The notes under the pieces are model-generated. The model was not told the origin of the DNA. It did not search any database and worked only from the letters and a program-made list of their open reading frames with translations. The position numbers were made by a program, and so were the translations under genes. 52,613 bases of DNA from Salaquimonas sp. (GTDB lineage: Bacteria; Pseudomonadota; Alphaproteobacteria; Rhizobiales; Rhizobiaceae), in NCBI GenBank assembly GCA_028289365.1, contig JANQQM010000117.1, positions 1 through 52,613 of the forward strand, in the 5' to 3' direction. Below are positions 9,351 to 21,839 of the stretch, piece by piece; the first letter of the stretch is position 1, and each line of letters starts with the position of its first letter.

Positions 9351-10034
9351 TCAAGGGACCAGCTTATAACCACCGCCTTCAGTCACAAGAAGTCTCGAAT
9401 TTGAAGGATCTTTCTCGATTTTCTGTCGCAATCGGTAGATATGGGTTTCCAGCGTATGGGTCGTCACACCGGAATTATAACCCCAGACCTGCTCCAGCAA
9501 TTCGTCGCGTCCGATAATTTTCTGCTCGGCACGATAGAGATATTTCACAATTGCGGTTTCTTTTTCGGTCAAACGGACCTTTCCACCGGTCTCTTCTACC
9601 ATCAGCTTTTGCGCCGGCTTGAACGTATAGGGGCCGACGGTAAATACCGCGTCCTCGCTTTGTTCATGGGTTCTTAATTGCGCCCGGATTCGAGCCAAGA
9701 GGACCGCGAATCTGAATGGCTTGGAGACATAATCATTGGCACCGGCTTCCAGGCCGAGAATTGTATCTGAATCGGTGTCATGGCCGGTCAACATGATAAT
9801 GGGAGCCTTGAAACCCCCTTTACGCAAGAGTTTCACGGCTTCGCGACCATCCATGTCAGGCAAACCGACATCCATGATCAGAAGATCAATATGATTGCCC
9901 CTTGCCGCCTGAACGCCTTTAGTCGCGCTCGATTCCGACATGATCTCGAATTCTTCATAAAGGTTCAATTGCTCGATCAGAGCATCACGCAGATCATCAT
10001 CATCATCGACCAGCAGAATATTTCTTGCAGTCAT
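9351..10034 (-). CDS. cenR: cell-envelope response regulator, OmpR/PhoB class (CenR)
   Basis: The 227-residue protein has a receiver domain with the acidic pocket VDDDDDLRD, the phospho-acceptor Asp in LLIMDVGLPDMDGREAV, switch Thr in IIMLTGHD and Lys in YVSKPF, then a winged-helix DNA-binding domain (RLTEKETAIVKYLYRAEQKI, GVTTHTLETHIYRLRQKIE, VTEGGGYKLVP). The near-invariant wording of both domains is what I recognise from CenR, the envelope regulator of Alphaproteobacteria that is essential in some species. No kinase gene is adjacent, as expected for this orphan. GAGGA lies upstream of the ATG. Confidence 0.85.
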   Translation of the reverse strand: MTARNILLVDDDDDLRDALIEQLNLYEEFEIMSESSATKGVQAARGNHIDLLIMDVGLPDMDGREAVKLLRKGGFKAPIIMLTGHDTDSDTILGLEAGANDYVSKPFRFAVLLARIRAQLRTHEQSEDAVFTVGPYTFKPAQKLMVEETGGKVRLTEKETAIVKYLYRAEQKIIGRDELLEQVWGYNSGVTTHTLETHIYRLRQKIEKDPSNSRLLVTEGGGYKLVP

Positions 10035-10168
10035 TCATTATTCCTCTAATTCGACAGCCATGCTTTCATGCCCGACTTTATATAGTGCATAAGAATGGCA
10101 GTTGAAATTGTTAAGCCCCACTATTTAACATCAACGCGGATGTGAACTTAATTCCGAAAACGTGATCG

Positions 10169-10735
10169 ATGAAATCCAGGATTTCCCGAAAATTCAATTA
10201 CACCCTTTCGAACCTGCCGGTCCACCGCGCTCCAGGCAGGACACCGCATCGCGGATTGATCAGGATAGGATGGAACATTTTTCCATGTGCGCTGGGAAAA
10301 AATGGCATTTCTGTCGTCAAACGTGAAGGCGATGGCAAGACACCTTCCGGTCGTTTTGATCTTCTCAAAATCTATCTCCGGCCGGAGAAAATCAGGCCGT
10401 ATGGTCATTTCGGAATGAAATCCCGCTCAACGCTCATAAATTCAAAAATGGGCTGGTGCGACGATCCCGCGGATGCCAATTACAATCGGGAGGTCAAGCT
10501 GCCGACTGGCGCCCGGCATGAAAAACTATGCCGTGATGATGAATTATATGACGTTCTGATCGTGATTGACTGGAATCTGAGGCCAAGAATACGGGACGCC
10601 GGCAGCGCGATCTTCCTGCATATTGCAAAACCGGGCTTTCAGCCGACGGATGGATGCGTTGCTGTTTCGAAGAGGACAATGTCCAGGTTATTGCCCAGGA
10701 TACATCGAAATACCGCAATTCTCATTCGGCCTTGA
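10169..10735 (+). CDS. L,D-transpeptidase-like (YkuD) protein
   Basis: The 188-residue protein carries the YkuD-type active site: His151 in LHIAKPGFQPTDGCVAVSK and Cys163 in the TDGCVAV motif, matching the family layout of His, then Ser/Thr-x-Gly-Cys. REGDGKTPSGRF near residue 52 is the substrate-side loop shared by this subgroup. L,D-transpeptidases make 3-3 crosslinks in peptidoglycan or attach proteins to it. No signal peptide is visible, so either an alternative start or another export route applies, or the protein acts elsewhere. Its end overlaps convergent yggS by 14 bases, and it is divergent from cenR. Confidence 0.78.
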   Translation: MKSRISRKFNYTLSNLPVHRAPGRTPHRGLIRIGWNIFPCALGKNGISVVKREGDGKTPSGRFDLLKIYLRPEKIRPYGHFGMKSRSTLINSKMGWCDDPADANYNREVKLPTGARHEKLCRDDELYDVLIVIDWNLRPRIRDAGSAIFLHIAKPGFQPTDGCVAVSKRTMSRLLPRIHRNTAILIRP

Positions 10736-11402
10736 ACACCTGCCGTTCGCCGAAAATAGCACTGCCGACCCGGACCTGCGTTGCGCCATGTTCGATGGCT
10801 GTCACATAATCGCCGGACATGCCCATCGACAATTCCGCAAGACCACATTCGCCTGCCAATTGTGCCAGGCATTCAAAATGCGGACCCGGCTCCTCATTGA
10901 AGGGCGGGATACACATTAAGCCACTGATATTTAGATCATATTCTTCTTCACACAGCCTGACAAACTCTGCTGTTTCCTCAACGGCAACACCGGCTTTCTG
11001 TGGCTCTGCACCGGTATTGACCTGTACAAACAATTTTGGATCGGCGCCCTGTTTTGCAATTTCACGCGATATTTCCCGTGCAATCTTCTCGCGATCGATT
11101 GTCTCGATAACATCAAACAATGCGACGGCATGCGCGCATTTATTGCTTTGCAAGGGCCCGATGAGATGCAATTCGACATTTGGATATTTTTCCTTGAGTG
11201 CCGGCCACTTTGCCATGGCTTCCTGGACCCTGTTCTCCCCAAAAACGGATTGGCCGGCTTCGATCGCCTCAGAGATTGTCGCCTGGTCATGGGTCTTGCT
11301 TACCGCGACCAGGGTTACCGACCCCCGCTCCCGCCCCGATTTCTGCTCCGCCGAAAAAAGGTCATTTCTGACGGTTTTCAGCCGTTTCGCCACATTTGTC
11401 AT
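10722..11402 (-). CDS. yggS: YggS-family PLP homeostasis protein
   Basis: The 226-residue protein is a single TIM-barrel PLP-binding protein of the PROSC/YggS family. The PLP lysine is in [10 protein letters not shown], and [73 protein letters not shown] all follow the family order. It binds PLP without a known reaction and keeps vitamin B6 and amino-acid pools balanced. The start at 11402 is chosen because AGAGGT lies just upstream and homologs begin here; the open frame itself extends 43 codons further. Divergent from leuS. Confidence 0.93.
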   Translation of the reverse strand: MTNVAKRLKTVRNDLFSAEQKSGRERGSVTLVAVSKTHDQATISEAIEAGQSVFGENRVQEAMAKWPALKEKYPNVELHLIGPLQSNKCAHAVALFDVIETIDREKIAREISREIAKQGADPKLFVQVNTGAEPQKAGVAVEETAEFVRLCEEEYDLNISGLMCIPPFNEEPGPHFECLAQLAGECGLAELSMGMSGDYVTAIEHGATQVRVGSAIFGERQVFKAE

Positions 11403-11549
11403 TGCTACCTCTTTAATTTCGCGGTTTGCGGGTCTGCTCAGCCGCTGAACCGGTTGACCATGGGCAAATATTCTGGTTTGCCTTCCAGCCGTCAGATTCT
11501 CAATATTCCCGTTCCGCTTATATCGGACCATCCCTTAAAGACAGCGCAT

Positions 11550-14142
<2,593 letters not shown>

Positions 14143-14156
<14 letters not shown>

Positions 14157-14673
14157 CCGTCGCGGTAACCAGGTAAGCAAACTCCGCCGGATTGGGCTCA
14201 AGAGCCTGTTTCTGGGTGGTGTCTTGTTGGTAGCAGCCAGCTGTGTCTACAGGCCCCTTTATGGCGGCGCTGATGGCGATGCACTTTCGCAAATCTATGT
14301 AGAAGATGTTGAGACCAGAACTGCCCAGCAACTGAGAAATCATTTGATATTCCTGTTGCAAGGCGGGCGCGACAATCCGGAAACCAAGTATGTCGCCAGA
14401 TTGCGGGTGGTCGATTCTTATCGGGAATTTGCAGCGGTCAAGAATGTCCGCGATGACACAGCTGGATCCGTCACTGTTTCCGTCAGCTATGACTTGATTG
14501 ATACCGAAAACAATACGCGCGTTGCCGGAGGGAACCGCGTGGCCGTGGCATCCTATGACCGTACCCAGCAAAGCTTCGCAAACAATCGTGCACGGCGTGA
14601 TGCGGAAAATCGGGCTGCAAAGGAAGCTGCCGAAAAGCTAAAGCTCGCCTTTGCCGCAGATTTGTCCCGCTAA
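14143..14673 (+). CDS. lptE: LPS-assembly lipoprotein LptE
   Basis: The 176-residue protein has an N-terminal hydrophobic segment ending in a lipobox, LLVAASC, so the mature lipoprotein would begin CVYRPLYG. That CxYRPLYG start, the LRNHLIFLL helix and the [22 protein letters not shown]-terminal helix are typical of alphaproteobacterial LptE. It plugs and helps assemble the LptD translocon that inserts LPS into the outer membrane. The ATG at 14143 lies inside leuS; a GTG at 14173 is an alternative. leuS-lptE-holA is a common bacterial order, which supports the call despite weak sequence conservation. Confidence 0.85.
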
Positions 14674-14681
14674 GGTGTCTG

Positions 14682-15728
14682 ATGACTGCTATTAAGCCGG
14701 CAAACTCGGATCAGTTTGTCGCAAAGCCTTCTCCTGAATATTCCATCTTCTTGATCTTTGGTCCTGACACCGGATTGGTAAGCGAGCGCGCTAACGTGCT
14801 TGCCCAGAATTCCGGAGTCGACCTCAGCGATCCTTTCAGTTCAATTCGCATGGATGCGGATACTGTCGCAGCCGACGCATCAAGACTTGCCGATGAAGCT
14901 CATACGGTTTCCATGTTCGGAGGCAATCGGTTGATCTGGATATCCGGAACGACCAGGCGCAATCTGATGCCGGCGATGAAACTGGTGCTCGAAACACCGC
15001 CCGATCAATGCCGGATCATAATTGAAGCAGGAGACCTGAAACGGGATTCTGCCCTGCGAAAGGCGGTAGAGAAAAGCAAGATTGGAGCCGCGATCGCCTG
15101 CTATTCCGATGGTCCCAGGGAAATCGCCAGATTGATTGATTCCGAGCTGCAAGCGACCGGAATGCTCATTGAAAAGGATGCGCGGGAACTGCTTGCCTCC
15201 CATCTCGGTGGGGACCGGCAGGCCTCCCGCAATGAACTGCAGAAGCTGATTCTGTACTGCGATGGTCAGGGCAAAATAACCATTGACGACATTACGGCGA
15301 TCATTGGTGATGTCTCTACCGTGGAAACCGCTGCCGTAATTGATGCCGCCATTTCCGGCGACGTTGAAGCCATGCATGCTGGGCTGGCCCATCTTCTTGT
15401 AAGCGGCATGTCGCCGGACATGATCATGTTGTTTTCTCTCCGCCATTTCCAGCTGATACAGCAGGTCCGCCATCAAATCGATACAAGAGGCCTGCCAAGC
15501 GCCACCGCCATATCCGCAATCCGACCACCGCTCCATTTTTCCAGAAAGGCAAAAACTGAAAAAGCACTGTCAATCTGGGATGCCGGCTCCATTGATCGTG
15601 CCTTGTCGAGACTCGATAAAGCTGTTCTGGAATGCAGGTCGAAACCAGCTCTGGCACCAGCCTTGGCCGGTACTGCTCTTCTGGCAATTTCGGTGGAGGC
15701 CAGGCAAAAAAGCCGGCGGCGCATTTAG
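14682..15728 (+). CDS. holA: DNA polymerase III delta subunit
   Basis: The 348-residue AAA+-type protein begins its core at YSIFLIFGPDTGLVSERANVL, where a true Walker A is absent, as usual for delta. LFGGNRLIWISG, LVASHLGGDRQASRNELQKLILY and TVETAAVIDAAISGDVEAM are family features. Delta opens the beta clamp so it can be loaded on DNA. It follows lptE by 8 bases and ends four bases before the convergent parB stop. Confidence 0.93.
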   Translation: MTAIKPANSDQFVAKPSPEYSIFLIFGPDTGLVSERANVLAQNSGVDLSDPFSSIRMDADTVAADASRLADEAHTVSMFGGNRLIWISGTTRRNLMPAMKLVLETPPDQCRIIIEAGDLKRDSALRKAVEKSKIGAAIACYSDGPREIARLIDSELQATGMLIEKDARELLASHLGGDRQASRNELQKLILYCDGQGKITIDDITAIIGDVSTVETAAVIDAAISGDVEAMHAGLAHLLVSGMSPDMIMLFSLRHFQLIQQVRHQIDTRGLPSATAISAIRPPLHFSRKAKTEKALSIWDAGSIDRALSRLDKAVLECRSKPALAPALAGTALLAISVEARQKSRRRI

Positions 15729-15732
15729 TCGC

Positions 15733-16662
15733 TTACTTTCCGGCGGCACCCTGCTGCAGATTTCGGCAGACAGAATCTAGCTGTTCCAGCGTCTTGTACT
15801 TGATTTTCAATTCGCCGGATCCATCTGGCTTGTATCCAATGGAAACTTTCAACCCAAGTAAATCTTCCAATTGCTGCTCAAGCGCCTTTACGTCCGTATT
15901 TTCATTTTCGGCAGCACGCTTTTTCTTGGCTTCCGCCTTTTCAGGATCAGATCCTTCATTTTGTGCGAGGCTCTCCGCCTGCCGGACTGACAACCCGTTC
16001 TTGACAATATTCTTCGCCAGCGCCTCCGGGTCCCGTGAAGTAATCAGGGCTCTGGCATGACCGGCCGATAATTCGCCGGCACCAATCATGGCTTGAACAG
16101 TTTCCGGCAATTTCATAAGCCTCAGCGTGTTCGCGACATGGCTCCTGCTCTTGCCGATGACCTTACCCAAATCCGCCTGGGTATAGTCATGCTCACTGAT
16201 CAGTTGTTGGTACCCTGCTGCTTCTTCCAGCGCATTGAGGTCGGCCCGTTGCACATTTTCGATGATTGCCAGTTCCAGCGCCTGGCGATCGTCCACATCC
16301 CTTATGATGATTGGTACTTCATGCAGGCCCGCCAACTGGGCTGCGCGCCAACGGCGCTCGCCTGCTATAATCTCGTAGCTCGTGCTGTCACCAACACCCG
16401 GGCTTTCCATTGTACGGACCAGTATCGGTTGAACGATTCCATGTTCCTTGATCGAACGGCTCAGGTCATCAAGCTCATCGGCATCAAAATGACTTCTCGG
16501 ATTCTTGGTGTTCGCCTGCACATATTCGATGGGAATTTTGCGATCTGCCCGTGTCGAACCGTCACCCTGCCACGAGGATGCTTGTGTATCGATTTCGCCG
16601 ATCAGAGCAGCCAGCCCGCGGCCTAATCGTTTCTTTGAATCTTCTTCCGCCATCCGGGCCAT
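15733..16662 (-). CDS. parB: chromosome-partitioning protein ParB
   Basis: The 309-residue protein begins RLGRGLAALIGE, has the N-terminal CTP-binding region with DLSRSIKEHGIVQPILVR and the GERRWRAAQLAG box, a helix-turn-helix (YTQADLGKVIGKSRSHVANTLRLMKLP) that reads parS, and a C-terminal dimerisation segment ending LDSVCRNLQQG. ParB loads at parS, slides as a CTP clamp and recruits condensin. Two parS-type palindromes lie 1.6 and 3.7 kb away in this window. ATGs at 16662 and 16653 are both possible starts. It lies 179 bases after parA. Confidence 0.95.
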   Translation of the reverse strand: MARMAEEDSKKRLGRGLAALIGEIDTQASSWQGDGSTRADRKIPIEYVQANTKNPRSHFDADELDDLSRSIKEHGIVQPILVRTMESPGVGDSTSYEIIAGERRWRAAQLAGLHEVPIIIRDVDDRQALELAIIENVQRADLNALEEAAGYQQLISEHDYTQADLGKVIGKSRSHVANTLRLMKLPETVQAMIGAGELSAGHARALITSRDPEALAKNIVKNGLSVRQAESLAQNEGSDPEKAEAKKKRAAENENTDVKALEQQLEDLLGLKVSIGYKPDGSGELKIKYKTLEQLDSVCRNLQQGAAGK

Positions 16663-16841
16663 TTCTCAAATTTCGTCCTTACACGCAATCTATTTGGGAG
16701 CAAAATAATGTTTCGGTATAGAATCAATGCACTATTCACAAAGCATTTGGAATTCTGCCAATTCAGCTATGGTCTCCAATCCACACCTAATTTTCCCAAT
16801 CCTATGCGCATACTATCCTCTTACTTTGCTTCGCAACTACC

Positions 16842-17645
16842 TCATGCCGCGGCAAGCTTGCGTTCGCGTTTGATGACTTCGGATGCCAATTGCAGATAGG
16901 CCTGGCTACCCGGACAATTAAGATCATACAAGATTGCCGGTTTCCCATAGGAAGGCGCTTCCGATATTCGTACATTTCGCGGTATCACGGTCTTGTACAC
17001 CTTATCGCCGAGATATTCCCGGACATCTGCAACGACCTGATTGGCGAGATTATTGCGGCTGTCATACATGGTCAGCACAATGCCATGCAATTCCAGAAGC
17101 GGATTGATCGTGCTTCTGACTTCCTCGAATGTCTGCAGCAACTGACTTAGACCTTCCAGCGCAAAAAACTCGCATTGGAGCGGGACGATCAGGGAATTAG
17201 CTGCCGCCATCGCATTTATGGTTAACAAATTCAACGAGGGCGGACAGTCGATCAGGATATGATCGAATTGCACTTCGTCAGGAATATATTCCTCTATCGC
17301 ATGCTTGATCTTGTAGGCCCGGTCCGAACTTGACGCAATCTCCATTTCGACACCAAGCAAGTCCAGCGTCGACGGAATTAGATGCAGCCTCGGGACAATC
17401 GTTTTGATTGCTGCTTCCTTGATCCCGGCTTTACCGGTAATCAATTCGTAAGTGGACACATTCCTTGCATTCCGGTCTATACCCAGTCCGGTCGATGCAT
17501 TGCCTTGCGGGTCTAGATCGATGACCAGCACGGTCTTGCCGACAGCGGCCAGCGCGGTGGCCAAATTGATGGTCGTAGTTGTTTTCCCGACGCCACCCTT
17601 TTGGTTGGCAATCGTGATTACTCTGGACTGTAAATTGCTTCCCAT
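16842..17645 (-). CDS. parA: chromosome-partitioning ATPase ParA
   Basis: The 267-residue deviant Walker ATPase carries ITIANQKGGVGKTTTTINLA at the N-terminus, the VIDLDPQGNASTGLG switch, HILIDCPPSLNLLTINAM (Walker B) and the late RNVRISEAPSYGKPAI segment. It drives segregation of origin regions with ParB/parS by ATP-dependent gradients on the nucleoid. The start at 17645 (MGSNLQSRV) has AGGT about 8 bases upstream; the frame stays open 35 codons more, into rsmG, which I regard as chance. It is 70 bases after rsmG. Confidence 0.96.
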   Translation of the reverse strand: MGSNLQSRVITIANQKGGVGKTTTTINLATALAAVGKTVLVIDLDPQGNASTGLGIDRNARNVSTYELITGKAGIKEAAIKTIVPRLHLIPSTLDLLGVEMEIASSSDRAYKIKHAIEEYIPDEVQFDHILIDCPPSLNLLTINAMAAANSLIVPLQCEFFALEGLSQLLQTFEEVRSTINPLLELHGIVLTMYDSRNNLANQVVADVREYLGDKVYKTVIPRNVRISEAPSYGKPAILYDLNCPGSQAYLQLASEVIKRERKLAAA

Positions 17646-17715
17646 TGCCGCATACCTGTCTGCCAAGACGGTTTCAAAATCTAGGATCTCCTGACCTGGT
17701 CCTCGCAAATACCGC

Positions 17716-18384
17716 TCAGGAGGATTGTCGCACTGGATTCCGAATCTCAAGCAAAACGGAATCCGCCTCGATGCGACTATTATGTATTATCAAATCAAAG
17801 CGCCAGAAACCATGACAATCTTCGATTTCCCTCTGGAAATCACGACCTTTATGAAACAGGCCGACCGCGCCCTGCATTAGCAGATCGGAACTCAATTCAA
17901 GCAATTTGCGTAACGGTGCCAGCGCGCGCGCTGTAACGACATCGACTCGTTCATTGCTGCTACTGAATTGTTCCGTAACCGATTCAATTCTATCACTATG
18001 AATCGTGGCATTTGCACCCAGTGTTCGCGCGCCAATTCTCAGAAAAGCACTTTTCTTGCTGTTGCTTTCCACAAGGTGATGCTGGCGGTTTTTGTGCTCC
18101 CGGTTTGCGGCAGCGATGATCAGACCCGGAAATCCGGCGCCGCTTCCTAGATCAACCCAGCATTTCGCTTCGGGAAAGATTGTCAGGCACTGCAAAGAAT
18201 CGCATACATGCCGGGACCAGAAATACGGCAACGTGTCCGGCGCCACCAGGTTCGTTTTTCTTTGCCAGGTTTCCAGTAGATCGCGGTAGTCATCCATCCG
18301 TTCGAATGTTTCACGTGAAACCGGATAGACAGCGTTTACCTGCCGAAAGGTTTCAAGCTCATCCTTGTCAGTTTCGGATCTCAA
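17716..18384 (-). CDS. rsmG: 16S rRNA (guanine527-N7)-methyltransferase
   Basis: The 222-residue protein is full length for RsmG (GidB). The SAM motif [30 protein letters not shown], and [15 protein letters not shown] are present. It methylates G527 of 16S rRNA in the 30S subunit. The start is a TTG at 18382-18384 that overlaps the mnmG stop (TTGA), implying coupled translation; the first in-frame ATG is 30 codons later and would remove conserved sequence. Codons for VSRET contain a parS-type site (18307-18322), so this coding region also holds a partition site. Confidence 0.94.
   Translation of the reverse strand: MRSETDKDELETFRQVNAVYPVSRETFERMDDYRDLLETWQRKTNLVAPDTLPYFWSRHVCDSLQCLTIFPEAKCWVDLGSGAGFPGLIIAAANREHKNRQHHLVESNSKKSAFLRIGARTLGANATIHSDRIESVTEQFSSSNERVDVVTARALAPLRKLLELSSDLLMQGAVGLFHKGRDFQREIEDCHGFWRFDLIIHNSRIEADSVLLEIRNPVRQSS
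18307..18322. other. parS: parS-type centromere site inside rsmG
   Basis: TGTTTCACGTGAAACC differs from the universal bacterial parS palindrome TGTTTCACGTGAAACA by its last base. It is embedded in the rsmG coding frame, where it encodes VSRET, and lies about 1.6 kb from parB. ParB would nucleate here for origin segregation. Confidence 0.88.
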
Positions 18385-20267
18385 ACTGTTTTCCGGATCT
18401 TGTCCGCCGATTGCAGCTTCTTCAAATTGGCAAGGATCAATGTGATCGCGGCAGGCGTCATCCCTTCGATCCGCGCCGCCTGCCCCAGATTGATGGGCCG
18501 TGTCCGCTCAAGCTTTAGACGCAGCTCATTGGACAGCCCAGCCAGGCCGCCATAGTCAAAGTCATCTGGGATCTCTACCGCCTCGTCCCTTCTTACTGCC
18601 CGGATGTCCTCTTCCTGCCTGCCAAGATAAACCGCATAGCCTGCTTCGATTTCCATCTGTTCGGCAATATCTGAATCAATTCCCGTAATCTCCGGCCAGA
18701 TACTGATCAGGCTGCGCATGTTTATTTCGGGATAGGACAGGAAATCCCAGGCGGACCGCTTCATGCCATCCTGCGAAACACTTAATCCGGCAGCCTTGGC
18801 TTTGCTCGGTGTAGTTTCCAGATTCTGTAACAGCGCCTTGGCCTGCTCGAGCTTCTCCAGCTTCTGTTCAAACTTGTCCTGCCGCACTGCGCCGACACAG
18901 CCAATCTTGACACCCAGCGATGTCAAACGCTGATCGGCATTATCCGCACGCAGGGAAAGCCTGTACTCTGCGCGGGACGTAAACATCCGATAGGGTTCAC
19001 TCACACCACGAGTAACCAGATCGTCAATCATGACACCGATATAGCTTTCAGCCCTGCTGAACGTAATTGCTTGCTTTCCGCCTGCCCGGCACGCGGCATT
19101 TATCCCCGCAACAAGGCCCTGCGCAGCTGCTTCCTCATAACCGGTAGTTCCATTGATCTGCCCGGCCAGAAACAGCCCTTCTGCATTGCGGACTTCCAGG
19201 TTCGCATTCAGGCAGCGCGGGTCGACATGGTCATATTCAATCGCATATCCTGGCTGGAGGATCTCCGCATTCTCCAAGCCGGGAATGGTATGGATGAACT
19301 GGTGCTGAACTTCCTCAGGCAGGGATGTCGAAATACCGTTCGGATATACGGTCAGATCATCCAGACCCTCCGGTTCAAGGAATATCTGATGGCCGTCGCG
19401 CTCGCCAAATCTTACAATCTTATCTTCGATGGACGGGCAATATCTGGGCCCAACACCAGATATCTGACCGGAGTACATCGCTGACAGCTTGATATTTTCT
19501 TCGATTATGCGGTGCGTTTCAGACGTTGTTCTGGTAATCCCGCATTCAATCTGCGGATTCGGCAAACGATCTGTAAGCGTAGAAAATGGTAACGGATCCG
19601 AATCGCCTTGCTGCATATCCAGACCGGACCAGTCGATTGACCGCGTATCCAGGCGGGGAGGGGTCCCGGTTTTCAGTCTACCAAGTGTCACGCCAAGCTT
19701 CTGCAGGTCGGCAGATAATCCTATGGATGGATCCTCTCCCATTCTACCAGCCGGAATTTTTTCGTTTCCGATGTGAATCAATCCGCTTAAAAAGGTACCT
19801 GTTGTCAAAACAAGTGCGCGACAATTAAGTTTCCGGCCGTCACTCAACTGCAGACCGGAAACTGTCTCATCTTCCAGCACGAATGCTTTCGCCTCCGATT
19901 CAATTACCTCAAGATTGGCGATTTCACGCATTTCCGCCTGCATGGCCATTCTATAGAGCTTCCTGTCAGCCTGCGCCCTTGGACCGCGTACAGCGGGCCC
20001 TTTCCTTCGGTTAAGTACCCGAAACTGTATTCCGGCCTTGTCAGCTACCCGAGCCATCAAGCCGTCAAGCGCATCAATTTCCCGGACAAGATGTCCCTTG
20101 CCCAAGCCGCCGATTGCCGGATTGCAGGACATGACACCAATTGTATCGAACTTGTGCGTCACCAGCGCGGTCGCAGCGCCCATGCGCGCAGCGGCAGCCG
20201 CGGCCTCGACGCCGGAATGGCCGCCGCCCACGACAATAACATCAAAACTGCTGCTTCCGTTTGACAC
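18381..20267 (-). CDS. mnmG: tRNA uridine-34 modification enzyme MnmG
   Basis: The 628-residue flavoprotein has the FAD motif [45 protein letters not shown], the second nucleotide motif [15 protein letters not shown], a [15 protein letters not shown] segment and the C-terminal tRNA-binding region with [13 protein letters not shown]-like sequence. With MnmE it adds (carboxymethyl)aminomethyl groups to wobble uridine 34. GTG start at 20265-20267 with GGATAGGG upstream. Its stop overlaps the rsmG start. It lies after a leader containing parS that separates it from mnmE, its partner. Confidence 0.97.
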   Translation of the reverse strand: MSNGSSSFDVIVVGGGHSGVEAAAAAARMGAATALVTHKFDTIGVMSCNPAIGGLGKGHLVREIDALDGLMARVADKAGIQFRVLNRRKGPAVRGPRAQADRKLYRMAMQAEMREIANLEVIESEAKAFVLEDETVSGLQLSDGRKLNCRALVLTTGTFLSGLIHIGNEKIPAGRMGEDPSIGLSADLQKLGVTLGRLKTGTPPRLDTRSIDWSGLDMQQGDSDPLPFSTLTDRLPNPQIECGITRTTSETHRIIEENIKLSAMYSGQISGVGPRYCPSIEDKIVRFGERDGHQIFLEPEGLDDLTVYPNGISTSLPEEVQHQFIHTIPGLENAEILQPGYAIEYDHVDPRCLNANLEVRNAEGLFLAGQINGTTGYEEAAAQGLVAGINAACRAGGKQAITFSRAESYIGVMIDDLVTRGVSEPYRMFTSRAEYRLSLRADNADQRLTSLGVKIGCVGAVRQDKFEQKLEKLEQAKALLQNLETTPSKAKAAGLSVSQDGMKRSAWDFLSYPEINMRSLISIWPEITGIDSDIAEQMEIEAGYAVYLGRQEEDIRAVRRDEAVEIPDDFDYGGLAGLSNELRLKLERTRPINLGQAARIEGMTPAAITLILANLKKLQSADKIRKTV

Positions 20268-20359
20268 TGGCCCTATCCTGAATAATCGAACCTCTTGAGC
20301 CCGCTTCTAGATCACTCCACTGCGAAGGTCAAAACACAATCCGAACTCTCGCCGCAAAA

Positions 20360-20375
20360 TGTTTCACGTGAAACA
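20360..20375. other. parS: perfect parS centromere site between mnmG and mnmE
   Basis: TGTTTCACGTGAAACA, an exact 16-bp parS palindrome, extended to ATGTTTCACGTGAAACAT. It sits in the 147-base mnmE-mnmG gap, about 3.7 kb from parB and 6.6 kb from the oriC candidate, matching the usual origin-proximal position. Confidence 0.96.
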
Positions 20376-20414
20376 TCGATCCATAATATTTGCTGAAGAT
20401 TTCGCAATTCAGAT

Positions 20415-21713
20415 CTATTTGCCGACACAAAAATCGGAAAAAATTACATCCAGCAGATCTTCCACATCGACAGTTCCAGTAATTCTTCCTAGGCAGTACC
20501 CAGCCTCCCGCAAATACTCAGCCCGGATCTCGATGGGTACATTATCACCGGCGTTAGCGCGCCTAAGCTCGCTTTCACAACGCTTCAAAAGACTACGATG
20601 TCTTTCTCGTGTAATCGGCGCAGATTCGAAACTACCGATATGATTCCTGACTACTTTCGTTACCGAATCAATCAGCTTATCCAACCCGTTCTTTGAATTG
20701 ACCGATATTCCTTTATCTCCAAATTCTCCCCCATCATCCTTTGATCGAAAACTGAGAACCGGGCATTCGAACAATTCATCAATACTCTCTGGCGAATATT
20801 TACCCTCTGTTAACCATAAAACAAGATCTGCCTGCGATGCGCGTTCACGAGCTCGCCTGACACCTTCCTGTTCGACCTTCTCAACCGTCTCCCGAATACC
20901 GGCCGTGTCTACAATCGTTACCGGATACCCACCCAAATCAAGATGAGCTTCCAGTAAATCCCTTGTTGTTCCGGCTTCTTCAGAAACGATTGCCACATCT
21001 CTTTTCGCGAGCGCATTGATCAGGCTGGATTTTCCGGAATTGGGTTTCCCAAGTAACACGACCTGAAAACCGTCCCTTACAATCTCTCCCCGATTCTTGT
21101 CATTTAGAAACGCCGAAATATCTTCCGCGAGATCACCAGCATCTTCCCAAACCTTATCAGCCACACTTCCAGGTACATCTTCCTCATCTGAGAAATCTAG
21201 ATCTGCCTCCACCAAGGCCCGCAAGCGAATAACCTTTGACCGCCAATCCTCAAGCTTCTTTCGAAGATCGCCACTATATTGCCGATAGGCAACTTCCCGC
21301 TGCATCGACGTTTCTGCAGAGATCAGATCGGCAAGCCCCTCGATCTCCGTCAAATCAAGCTTTCCGTTCTCGAACGCCCTCTTTGAAAATTCTCCTGCCT
21401 CGGCAACCCTGAAGCCCTCAAATGCTCCCAAGACCGCATACAGGGCCGAAACGACCGCCGGACCACCATGGACATGAAACTCAACACAATCCTCCCCGGT
21501 AAAACTATTAGGCCCAGGAAACCAAAGGACCAATCCCCGATCGATATCAGCCAACGTCTCGGGGTCCCTGAATGCAGCTAGCGTTGCAACCCGCGCAGGG
21601 CAGGGCACAGCCGTTATTGTTTCGATGGCGAATCGGCTTCCTGGCCCGGATATCCGTAAGATTGCGACACCACTTGGAAGTCCACCGCTGGAAAGTGCAA
21701 AAATCGTATCCAT
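20415..21713 (-). CDS. mnmE: tRNA modification GTPase MnmE
   Basis: The 432-residue protein opens with MDTIFALSSG and an N-terminal tetrahydrofolate-binding domain (VEFHVHGGPAVVSA, RAFENGKLDLTEIEGLADL), then a G domain with P-loop GKPNSGKS, the GTTRD switch, DTAG and a less canonical NKxD region (ISVNSKNGLDKL), and ends with the essential FCVGK (CxGK). It forms the wobble-uridine modifying complex with MnmG. The GTP-binding Lys-rich NKxD motif is replaced by FRSKDDG, worth noting but seen in some members. Confidence 0.94.
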   Translation of the reverse strand: MDTIFALSSGGLPSGVAILRISGPGSRFAIETITAVPCPARVATLAAFRDPETLADIDRGLVLWFPGPNSFTGEDCVEFHVHGGPAVVSALYAVLGAFEGFRVAEAGEFSKRAFENGKLDLTEIEGLADLISAETSMQREVAYRQYSGDLRKKLEDWRSKVIRLRALVEADLDFSDEEDVPGSVADKVWEDAGDLAEDISAFLNDKNRGEIVRDGFQVVLLGKPNSGKSSLINALAKRDVAIVSEEAGTTRDLLEAHLDLGGYPVTIVDTAGIRETVEKVEQEGVRRARERASQADLVLWLTEGKYSPESIDELFECPVLSFRSKDDGGEFGDKGISVNSKNGLDKLIDSVTKVVRNHIGSFESAPITRERHRSLLKRCESELRRANAGDNVPIEIRAEYLREAGYCLGRITGTVDVEDLLDVIFSDFCVGK

Positions 21714-21839
21714 TTACTGCTATCCAAAACAACCTACGAACGGTTACATTCATCGTCACGAGATTCCGTTCGACTACCGAGAAAATCATCCAATCTCTTC
21801 GCCACTCGCGGAATATCAAACAAAGCGTTGAAATGACCT

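Noticed and set aside
10111-10128. TTAA-N10-TTAA before cenR as a CtrA box
   Set aside because: Spacing is 10, not the required 7.
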